Of a stretch of DNA of 5,545 bases, positions 1 to 4,638 are shown piece after piece. The notes under the pieces were generated by a model that was given only the letters and a program-made list of their open reading frames with translations, had not been told where the DNA came from and searched no databases. Position 1 is the first letter of the stretch. Every line of letters starts with the position of its first letter. Origin of the DNA: Chloroflexota bacterium (GTDB lineage: Bacteria > Chloroflexota > Anaerolineae > Anaerolineales > Villigracilaceae); contig JAMDBC010000014.1 in the NCBI GenBank assembly GCA_023484185.1, positions 1-5,545 on the forward strand. Direction: 5' to 3'. The translations under genes were made by a program, and so were the position numbers.

Positions 1-1
1 C

Positions 2-133
2 TTTGGGTGGAAGCCCAAACCATATCTCTCGCAAATCGAAACAGGCAAGCGGATGGGGACAACTGAGATTCTGACTACGCTTGCGAAAGCGCTGGATGTA
101 TCACTGGATGAAGTGGTTCAGAAAAAGGAATAA
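2..133 (+). CDS. XRE-family helix-turn-helix regulator, C-terminal part (5' end outside window)
   Basis: The frame opening at base 2 reads through 43 codons to TAA at 131-133 and has no start inside the window, so this is the tail of a longer gene. The peptide has the signature of the second half of a Cro/CI-type HTH domain: YLSQIETGKR (visible residues 8-17) is the usual recognition-helix segment plus following turn, and LTTLAKALDVSLDEVV (24-39) is the usual last two helices of the fold. The protein ends only four residues after that, so the whole protein may be little more than a single HTH domain of about 70 residues. Such proteins bind operator DNA as dimers. Its target is unknown; the nucleotidyltransferase pair 280 bp downstream is a possible partner, but the terminator between them argues against a shared transcript. 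The family call is strong; the role is not visible. Confidence 0.88.
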   Translation, partial: FGWKPKPYLSQIETGKRMGTTEILTTLAKALDVSLDEVVQKKE

Positions 134-136
134 ACT

Positions 137-159
137 GGCGGCGTAACAGCCGCTTTTTT
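137..159 (+). terminator. Rho-independent terminator of the XRE-family gene
   Basis: GCGGC (138-142) pairs with GCCGC (149-153) across a 6-nt loop, with a possible G-T pair at 137/154, followed by six T (154-159). It starts 4 nt after the stop codon. The stem is short but GC-only. Confidence 0.8.
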
Positions 160-184
160 GTTCGCGATTTACATGGCGGGGGAG

Positions 185-234
185 TTTGGTCAACGGACTC
201 TGTCGCGGACTCACGGACGGGGACGGATGTCCGC
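185..234 (+). repeat. GGAC-rich degenerate repeat, left copy
   Basis: This stretch has four GGAC words (195, 207, 215, 221) and an inverted GCGGAC/GTCCGC pair (205-210 / 229-234). Bases 201-231 align without gaps to 1206-1236 on the other side of the nucleotidyltransferase pair (about 24 of 31 identical). Bases 185-202 match 1289-1306 at 15 of 18 positions. It is not coding in any convincing way. I infer a degenerate dispersed repeat family; its function is unknown. Confidence 0.55.
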
Positions 235-253
235 TTTGGGTGGAAGCCAAAAA

Positions 254-320
254 TTGAACCGCTAAATATCCAAAGAGCGCGAAGATTCTTTTGTTCTTCT
301 TGGCATCCTTCGCGGTTGAA
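254..320. repeat. Imperfect palindromic intergenic element
   Basis: Nested arms can be seen: TTGAACCGC (254-262) against GCGGTTGAA (312-320, one mismatch), CCAA (270-273) against TTGG (300-303), and GAAGA (281-285) against TCTTC (295-299). The right half has the wording 'cttggcatccttcgcggttgaag', which resembles the reverse complement of 3711-3764. It looks like a REP/MITE-like relic, but no transposase-type ends or target duplications are visible. Confidence 0.45.
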
Positions 321-394
321 GAACTTGAATTTGTGAATGCCGTTTGGTTAGGTGAGAGTCCACGCGGGAGGAAAATTTAATTGAAGTCTCAACA

Positions 395-403
395 TGCTAT
401 AAT
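395..403 (+). promoter_or_regulatory. Extended -10 promoter for the small-protein/nucleotidyltransferase pair
   Basis: TGCTATAAT is a perfect extended -10 element (TG-n-TATAAT, with TATAAT at 398-403). No good -35 is present at 16-17 bp; only TTTAAT-like bases lie near 376. This is tolerated for extended -10 promoters. The expected transcription start is about 6-8 nt downstream, at or next to the ATG at 411, implying a leaderless or nearly leaderless mRNA. Confidence 0.6.
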
Positions 404-410
404 CAACAAC

Positions 411-638
411 ATGGACGTCGGCGACATCCGTTTTTACCAGGAACGCTGGAAAGCCGTCGAGGAAATCGAACGGCAGGAGTTGCGTGCCCTGACGCCAAAA
501 CGGAATTGGAAGCATCTAAATTCCATCTTGCGGCGGGCGAAACGTCTTGGAATTCGGCGAGGCGATGACGATGGGGAAATGGAGGTTTTTAACCGGTGGG
601 CAAAAATCCGAAGGTATTATGGATATGAATCAATCTGA
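411..638 (+). CDS. Small charged protein preceding a nucleotidyltransferase; function unknown
   Basis: This is a 75-residue protein from ATG 411. It is rich in Arg, Lys, Glu and Trp, with a predicted mostly helical layout: an N-terminal helix around FYQERWKAVEEIERQEL (residues 8-24), a second around WKHLNSILRRAKRLG (33-47), an acidic turn GDDDGE (51-56) and a C-terminal helix around FNRWAKIRRYYGY. No signal peptide, membrane segment or metal motif is visible. I recall similar short 'ERW-AV-EIE ... LN-LL' proteins directly upstream of nucleotidyltransferases, but cannot name a family. It overlaps the next gene by 20 nt (14 nt if that gene starts at 625), so translation is probably coupled. An alternative TTG start at 381 has a good GGGAGGA site 8 nt upstream (366-372), but the extended -10 box would then lie inside the coding region; I prefer ATG 411. 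An antitoxin or partner role is inference from context. Confidence 0.7.
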   Translation: MDVGDIRFYQERWKAVEEIERQELRALTPKRNWKHLNSILRRAKRLGIRRGDDDGEMEVFNRWAKIRRYYGYESI

Positions 639-1200
639 CCATCTTGAACCGCTCCTTGATGCGTTGGATGCTTTGCAAAGACTGTTATCGCGCTTTGGTA
701 ATCGAGGCGTGATTATCGGCGGAGCGGCAGTTGGTATCTTGGGTAGGGCACGCTACACCGAAGATGTCGATGCAATGTTCCTGCTTTCCAGCGAAGACCT
801 GCCCCGTCTTTTGGAAATGGCAAAAGAAGAAGGAATCGAGCCACGAATTGAAAATGCGGTTGATTTTGCGCGAAAAAGCCGCGTTTTGCTTTTGAGACAT
901 ACTTTGACAGACACAGGCATAGACATATCACTTGGGGCGTTGCCGTTTGAAGAGGAAATGGTCGAACGCAGTGTACTGCATGAGGTGGATGAGACTTTAC
1001 AGTTACGCCTGCCAACTCCCGAAGACTTGATTATCATGAAGGCCATCGCGCACCGTCCCAAGGATTTGGAGGATATTCGAACCATCGCAGAAAAATATCC
1101 AAACCTGGACGTGAGGCGGATCAAAAAGTGGGTCAAAGCATTTGGGGAAGCATTGGAAACTCCTGACCTTTGGAATGTAGTTAAACCCCTGTTGAAGTAG
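619..1200 (+). CDS. Nucleotidyltransferase (MNT fold, AbiEii/DUF6036-like)
   Basis: The protein has 193 residues from ATG 619. The MNT-fold signature is clear: IIGGAAV (residues 32-38) is the Gly-Gly nucleotide-binding turn, RYTEDVDAM (45-53) supplies the paired acidic residues D49 and D51, and GIDIS (100-104) supplies the third (D102). The C-terminal PEDLIIMKAIA (134-144) followed by RPKDLEDI (146-153) is the helical block typical of AbiEii-like and related stand-alone nucleotidyltransferases. Such enzymes transfer a nucleotide from NTP to a protein, RNA or small molecule; several act as toxins. The substrate here is unknown. The start is uncertain: GAAGG at 610-614 is 4 nt from ATG 619 and 10 nt from ATG 625. 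The frame is open back to 547, but that would overlap the upstream gene by 92 nt. The overlap with the small gene implies one operon. The catalytic residues appear intact, so it is probably an active enzyme. Confidence 0.85.
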   Translation: MDMNQSDHLEPLLDALDALQRLLSRFGNRGVIIGGAAVGILGRARYTEDVDAMFLLSSEDLPRLLEMAKEEGIEPRIENAVDFARKSRVLLLRHTLTDTGIDISLGALPFEEEMVERSVLHEVDETLQLRLPTPEDLIIMKAIAHRPKDLEDIRTIAEKYPNLDVRRIKKWVKAFGEALETPDLWNVVKPLLK

Positions 1201-1205
1201 CATTT

Positions 1206-1306
1206 TGTCGCAAATTCGCCGACGGGAACAGATGTCGGTTGGTTGTACGGGAGCGGACGCAGGAAAGGATGGTCAATGGCCTTGGAAATTTGGTTAATGG
1301 ACTTTG
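1206..1306 (+). repeat. Degenerate repeat, right copy, flanking the nucleotidyltransferase pair
   Basis: Bases 1206-1236 align ungapped with 201-231 (about 24 of 31 identical, starting with TGTCGC and ending with GATGTC). Bases 1289-1306 match 185-202 at 15 of 18 positions, with all three differences C-to-T. The order of the two blocks is swapped relative to the left side, as expected for pieces of a tandem array. CCGAC (1219-1223) and GTCGG (1234-1238) could form a weak hairpin behind the nucleotidyltransferase stop, but without a T tract. Confidence 0.5.
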
Positions 1307-1410
1307 CAACCCAGGGACAAAAATTACTGTCATAAGGTAAGGCTGGTCATTGAGTTGGATGGAAACGTCCATGGAGGAGACGAGTTAAGGGAAAACGCAT
1401 TCTCCAACAG

Positions 1411-1437
1411 AAGGCCATTTTGGGCCAGCCTTTTATT
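1411..1437 (+). terminator. Possible terminator between convergent nucleotidyltransferase and glmS
   Basis: AAGGC (1411-1415) pairs with GCCTT (1428-1432) around a 12-nt loop; an alternative GGCC/GGCC pairing (1413-1416 / 1423-1426) also exists. On the plus strand it runs into TTTTATT (1431-1437). On the minus strand it begins right after the glmS stop but is followed by CTGTTGG, so it is a poor intrinsic terminator for glmS. The T tract overlaps the glmS stop codon. Confidence 0.4.
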
Positions 1438-3274
1438 CCACAGTTACACTTTTTGCTAAATTCCTCGGCTGGTCAACATCCAGGCCGCGGCTGGCGGCGA
1501 TGTGATAGGCCAGCAATTGCAGCGGCAGAACCGTCACAATGGGGGACAGCATCCATGGCGTTTCTGGGACCCAAAGAACATGATCTGCCATTCCTTTGAC
1601 AAGCTCGTCGCCATCGGTGGCTATTGCGATAACCATGCCGCCGCGCGCCTTGGCCTGTTGGATCTGGCTGATCATTTTCTCGTGCCACGGATCTTTGGGC
1701 GCGAGACACAAAACCGGCATGGTCCGGTCAATCAATGCAATCGGGCCGTGCTTCATTTCACCTGCTGGATAGCCTTCGGCGTGGATGTAGGAAATTTCCT
1801 TTAGCTTCAAAGCGCCTTCGTAGGCGATGGGCATGTTGATGCCGCGTCCGAGATATAAACAATCGCGAATGTCTTTCAGTACATACGCGACCTTTTCCGC
1901 TTCGGCTTCACGCTCCAATGTACGGCTGACCAGATCGGGCACGAGTCGCAGGTCGGAGACCAATGACTTGCGAGTCTTTTCGTCAATGACGCCGCGCAAG
2001 TCTGCCAGCAGAATTGCGAGCATGTACTGGTCAACCAGAGGTGCGGTAAAAGCCTTCGTCGAAGCCACGCCGATTTCGGGTCCGGTTTGCATCGAGATGA
2101 ATCCGTCCGCGACGCGCATGGCCTGCGATCCGATCGCGTTGACGATGCTCCATACCACTGCGCCTTTTCGCCGTCCTTCTTCCATGGCGGCCAGCGTGTC
2201 GGCTGTCTCGCCGCTTTGACTGATCGCCAGCACGACGGTTTTGTCGTTCAAGATCGGCTCGCTGTAACGGAACTCGGACGCGATCACGACCTCAACCGGT
2301 ACGCGTGCAATTTTCTCGATCAAATATTTTCCGACCATGCCTGCGTAGGCAGCAGTTCCACAGGCGGTGATATAAATTTTCTCGATTTTGTTTGCAAACT
2401 CTTTGGTGAGCTTTAGGTCGGGCAGGCGGATTTCGCCTTTGACAAAATCAACGCGGCCGGCCAGCGTGTCGGTCAGGGCGCGCACCTGCTCGTGGATTTC
2501 CTTTTGCATGAAATGGCGGTACTCGCCTTTTTCAGCCGCCACCGGATCCCACGAAATGATTTGCACCTGCGGTTTGACCGCCGCGCCCTCGATCGTTTCC
2601 AGTTTAACGTTTTCGCGCGTAATGACTGCCATCTGCCGCGATTCCAAAAAGATCACTCTGCGCGTGTGTTCCATGATGGCGGGCGTGTCGCTGGCTAAAT
2701 AATTTTCACCTTCACCCAGGCCGATCACCACGCCGCCCGCATTGCCGATGCGCGCTGTAACAATTTTGTCCGGCTCATCAACCGACAACAGCACTACCAC
2801 GTTCGCGCCTTGAATTTGCTTGAACGTTTGGCGTGCAGCTTCCACCAGTCCCATGCCCGCCGCCAAATAATGCTCAACGAGATGCACGATGGTTTCCGTG
2901 TCGGTGTCCGATTGGAATTCGACGCCCTCGGCCATCAACTCATCCTTGAGTTCAAGGAAATTCTCAACGATGCCATTCTGCACGACTACCACGCGTCCGC
3001 TCTTCCCGACGTGCGGGTGTGCGTTGCGGGCTGACGGAGCGCCGTGCGTGGCCCAGCGTGTGTGACCAATCCCGGGCGCGCCGTTGATCGGCGACTTTCC
3101 AACGAGATCGATCAATTGGGACAACTTGCCCGCATCTTTCCGGACTTCGAGCCGGCCGCCGCTAACGATAGCCAGCCCAGCCGAGTCGTAGCCGCGGTAT
3201 TCCAGCCTTTTCAGGCCATTGAGGATGATCGGCGTCGCATCACGCGGCCCGATATATCCGACGATTCCACACAT
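1433..3274 (-). CDS. glmS: Glutamine-fructose-6-phosphate aminotransferase (isomerizing), GlmS
   Basis: This cytosolic enzyme converts fructose-6-phosphate plus glutamine to glucosamine-6-phosphate plus glutamate, the first committed step toward UDP-GlcNAc for the cell wall and glycans. The protein is 613 residues, close to the roughly 610 usual for the family. The N-terminal class II glutaminase domain starts with MCGIVGYIG, so Cys2 becomes the N-terminal nucleophile after Met removal; HTRWATHG (71-78), QNGIVEN (99-105) and SDTDTE (122-127) are the expected active-site stretches. Two SIS sugar-isomerase domains follow: ITACGTAAYAG (302-312), SQSGETADT (352-360) and STKAFT (405-410), then YLGRG (474-478) and AEGYPAGEMKHGP (499-511). 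The C-tail DQPRNLAKSVTVE carries the conserved catalytic Lys (K608). The frame extends 18 codons further upstream, but the start must be at MCGIVG, supported by GGAGGA 6 nt before ATG. Regulation is probably by the leader ribozyme. No damage is seen. Confidence 0.98.
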   Translation of the reverse strand: MCGIVGYIGPRDATPIILNGLKRLEYRGYDSAGLAIVSGGRLEVRKDAGKLSQLIDLVGKSPINGAPGIGHTRWATHGAPSARNAHPHVGKSGRVVVVQNGIVENFLELKDELMAEGVEFQSDTDTETIVHLVEHYLAAGMGLVEAARQTFKQIQGANVVVLLSVDEPDKIVTARIGNAGGVVIGLGEGENYLASDTPAIMEHTRRVIFLESRQMAVITRENVKLETIEGAAVKPQVQIISWDPVAAEKGEYRHFMQKEIHEQVRALTDTLAGRVDFVKGEIRLPDLKLTKEFANKIEKIYITACGTAAYAGMVGKYLIEKIARVPVEVVIASEFRYSEPILNDKTVVLAISQSGETADTLAAMEEGRRKGAVVWSIVNAIGSQAMRVADGFISMQTGPEIGVASTKAFTAPLVDQYMLAILLADLRGVIDEKTRKSLVSDLRLVPDLVSRTLEREAEAEKVAYVLKDIRDCLYLGRGINMPIAYEGALKLKEISYIHAEGYPAGEMKHGPIALIDRTMPVLCLAPKDPWHEKMISQIQQAKARGGMVIAIATDGDELVKGMADHVLWVPETPWMLSPIVTVLPLQLLAYHIAASRGLDVDQPRNLAKSVTVE

Positions 3275-3280
3275 GGGGGA

Positions 3281-3286
3281 TCCTCC
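3281..3286 (-). promoter_or_regulatory. glmS ribosome binding site
   Basis: GGAGGA on the minus strand lies 6 nt before the ATG at 3274-3272. It fixes the start at the catalytic Met-Cys and rules out the longer open frame that begins at 3328. Confidence 0.9.
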
Positions 3287-3303
3287 AGTTTTATAGTGGT
3301 CAT

Positions 3304-3359
3304 GTGCCAAGTGCCATGGGTCAGGCACTTGATACCTGATACCGAAATACTTGGCACTT
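3304..3359 (-). repeat. Three-armed palindromic repeat in the glmS leader
   Basis: CAAGTGCC (3308-3315) and GGCACTTG (3324-3331) form a perfect 8-bp stem with an 8-nt loop. A third arm, TTGGCACTT (3351-3359), can pair instead with GTGCCAA (3304-3310) or AAGTGCC (3309-3315), so the foldings are mutually exclusive. A short GATACC direct repeat (3331-3336, 3338-3343) sits between the arms. The cluster lies between the ribozyme and the RBS. It may be a dispersed intergenic repeat that landed in the leader, or an mRNA-stabilising hairpin. Confidence 0.6.
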
Positions 3360-3372
3360 CAAATTTGCCATT

Positions 3373-3574
3373 CTCCACAGTTTTATGTTTTCCGTTACCG
3401 GAAAATATTGTTATGGAGTTCATATCCTGGAGGGAAAGGTAGATCGGGTGATGGTTCACCCGGAGGGCTTCCGCTGATCTGTCGATTTTTTCAACCGTAG
3501 TGGTCGATTAGCTCCATCCCGTGATGGAGAACCCTCATCCTCGTCACCCTTCAAAACTTGAAGGGCCATGCGCT
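3373..3574 (-). ncRNA. glmS ribozyme (GlcN6P-activated self-cleaving riboswitch) in the glmS leader
   Basis: Read on the minus strand, AGCGCAUGG (3574-3566) matches the known cleavage-site strand AGCGCCUGG with one change; cleavage is expected between A3574 and G3573. P1 follows: an 8-bp stem (3565-3558 / 3554-3547) with a 3-nt loop. UGACGAGG (3546-3539) is the invariant core strand, with the G at 3545 at the general-base position (G40 in the Thermoanaerobacter ribozyme). P2.1: GAGGG (3536-3532) with CCCUC (3467-3463). AUCGACAGAUCAGCGG (3486-3471) matches the core AUCGA...UCGGCGG strand, whose GCG pairs with CGC of the cleavage strand (P2.2). P3 is a 7-bp hairpin (3462-3456 / 3451-3445). P4 pairs 3418-3412 with 3379-3373 and encloses P4.1, a 7-bp hairpin with a GUAA loop (3405-3388). 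Location upstream of glmS agrees. A 43-nt segment (3529-3487) replaces the usual single base in the core. GlcN6P binding should trigger self-cleavage and mRNA loss. Confidence 0.93.
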
Positions 3575-3630
3575 GTCTTTCCCGATAGATTTTTCGTGCC
3601 ACCTCCTAAATGGAATTTCATGCGGACGCA

Positions 3631-3636
3631 ATTATA
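3631..3636 (-). promoter_or_regulatory. Candidate -10 box of the glmS promoter
   Basis: TATAAT on the minus strand, inside an AT-rich stretch. Transcription would start near 3624, giving about 50 nt before the ribozyme cleavage site and a leader of about 350 nt. I see no convincing -35 hexamer at the usual distance, so this rests on the -10 match and its position. Confidence 0.5.
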
Positions 3637-3894
3637 ACTTATTTAGATGCAGAACTTTTGGCCATTAATCCCAGCTGCTGCCTTCAAATTCCGGATGCAA
3701 ATTTCTCGAAAACCTTCACCGCAAAGCCGCAGAGACGCCAAGTTTCTTGTTGCTTCTTCGCAAAGGACATCGGGATGAGTGGCGAACATACTGCGCCTGT
3801 TGCATTTATTCCTTAGCGGGTCGAATACCCCGCCATTTGTGGTGAGAAAATCTTCCGCTTGATTTGCAGGCGCAGATAGTTGTAATTATGAGGA
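3637..3894. other. Intergenic spacer between the transporter stop and the glmS promoter
   Basis: No supported gene. An open frame at 3610-3816 on the plus strand has no RBS, has no recognisable protein, overlaps the glmS promoter and passes through a repeat. The spacer holds the dispersed-repeat copy at 3711-3764 and a 5-bp GC hairpin, GCGGG (3816-3820) with CCCGC (3829-3833). That hairpin lacks a T tract on either strand, so it is at best a weak or factor-dependent end for the transporter transcript. Confidence 0.6.
3711..3764. repeat. Dispersed 'gcaaagccgcagagacgccaag' intergenic repeat
   Basis: The reverse complement reads ...CTTGGCGTC...CTTTGCGGTGAAGG, a wording I recognise from many degenerate intergenic copies in environmental bacterial genomes. 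It resembles the right half of 254-320 (CTTGGCATC...CTTCGCGGTTGAAG) in opposite orientation. It has short terminal CCTT/AAGG arms. No coding or mobile function is visible. Confidence 0.5.
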
Positions 3895-4557
3895 TTACCC
3901 TTTGCAATCATCATCAGCGCAACCATTCTCCGCGCCCGCAGCTCTATCCAGGGACTCTTTGCCTTCGTTGATGGAAAAATAGATCAACCCAATCGCGCCG
4001 AGACTGTCGGTGAAACCAAAGCCTGTAAATTGATAGATCAAACTGGCAGCAAGCAAAACCGCTGACATGTAAATACAGACCATCGTGCAATTTGCATCCG
4101 CCAGAATGGGCGCAGAATTCAACCTGAGTCCAACTTTGCGTTTGCCCGTCACCAGCGCCCACATGATTGCGATGGAGATCAGCGAAATGATCGTGCCGCT
4201 CAAAGTCGTGGTCGGTTTGTGGCCTGTGAACAAATTGTAGATGACGGTGAGCAGCAATCCCATGGCGAGCAGATAGAATCCCCAGCCCGTGATACGCAGG
4301 GCGGTTCGCTCAAATCCTCCGCGCGGCGTATCAGGGTGCTGGCGAATCCGAATGACCATTGCCAGAATGCCAATGCCTGACATGACTTCAATAAAGCTGT
4401 CTACGCCGAAGCCGAACAGGGTCAGCGCCTCATCGTGCGCGCCGAAGTAGACCGAGACCAGTCCTTCGAGCAGGTTGTAGGCGATGGTGAAGATCGCGAG
4501 CCACAGGGCGTAATCATAAAAACGGTTTTGCTCAGATTTCTGCGTGAAGACGCTCAT
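3895..4557 (-). CDS. CDF-like cation transporter, six membrane helices, Cys/Asp-rich tail
   Basis: The product is 220 residues from ATG 4557 (221 from ATG 4560). The hydropathy pattern gives about six membrane helices, roughly at residues 17-38, 45-70, 88-111, 120-138, 158-178 and 183-197, which fits the membrane domain of cation diffusion facilitator transporters that export divalent metals against protons. Family-like elements are NLLEG in the first helix, GFGVDSFIEV in the second (Asp at 54) and LADANCT around the fifth (Asp at 155). The usual His-xxx-Asp zinc sites are not seen: the His positions are replaced, and the C-terminal cytoplasmic domain of classic CDF proteins is absent. The protein ends instead in CADDDC, a plausible metal-binding tail. 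Numbering here counts from the first ATG. The second ATG has better spacing (5 nt) to GGAG at 4566-4563. The gene is followed at its 3' end by a spacer and not by a clear terminator. The substrate metal cannot be read. Confidence 0.8.
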   Translation of the reverse strand: MSVFTQKSEQNRFYDYALWLAIFTIAYNLLEGLVSVYFGAHDEALTLFGFGVDSFIEVMSGIGILAMVIRIRQHPDTPRGGFERTALRITGWGFYLLAMGLLLTVIYNLFTGHKPTTTLSGTIISLISIAIMWALVTGKRKVGLRLNSAPILADANCTMVCIYMSAVLLAASLIYQFTGFGFTDSLGAIGLIYFSINEGKESLDRAAGAENGCADDDCKG

Positions 4558-4560
4558 CAT

Positions 4561-4638
4561 ATCTCCAGACTTTTCGACATCATGGCAATGATTAAACGAT
4601 CAGAGTTGCTTGGCAATATCAATCGTTCGTAGACTCTA
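4561..4638 (-). other. Spacer between glycosyltransferase and transporter genes
   Basis: This 78-bp gap contains GGAG (4566-4563), the transporter RBS. AACGAT (4627-4622) and ATCGTT (4600-4595) can pair across about 21 nt, and TGGCAAT occurs twice (4583-4589, 4611-4617 on the plus strand). There is no clear promoter or terminator, so cotranscription of the two genes is possible but unproven. Confidence 0.4.

Noticed and set aside
411..638. HEPN partner of a HEPN-MNT system
   Set aside because: The protein is too short and no R-x4-6-H motif is present; only R-x3-H is seen.
1827..3034. Several plus-strand ORFs inside glmS
   Set aside because: They are shadows of the glmS frame with no RBS and no family resemblance.
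3275..3328. Longer GlmS with 18 extra N-terminal residues
   Set aside because: The catalytic Cys must follow the start Met directly, and a GGAGGA site sits 6 nt before that ATG.
3456..3608. Upstream ORF in the glmS leader behind a perfect TAGGAGGTGG (3608-3599, minus)
   Set aside because: The frame is open for about 50 codons, but no start codon lies at a usable distance: GTG overlaps the SD itself and the ATG is nearly 30 nt away. The stretch is explained by ribozyme structure.
3599..3612. T-box leader, because of AGGAGGTGGCACG on the minus strand
   Set aside because: The T-box consensus AGGGTGGNACCGCG is not matched, no specifier stem is visible, and the adjacent sequence fits the glmS ribozyme.
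3610..3816. 68-residue ORF on the plus strand
   Set aside because: It has no RBS, overlaps the glmS promoter, passes through a dispersed repeat and gives no recognisable protein.
3816..3833. Terminator behind the transporter gene
   Set aside because: The 5-bp GC hairpin is real but neither strand has a following T tract, so I do not call it an intrinsic terminator.
4595..4627. Hairpin as terminator or operator between glycosyltransferase and transporter
   Set aside because: A 6-bp stem over a loop of about 21 nt, without a T tract, is too weak to support either role.
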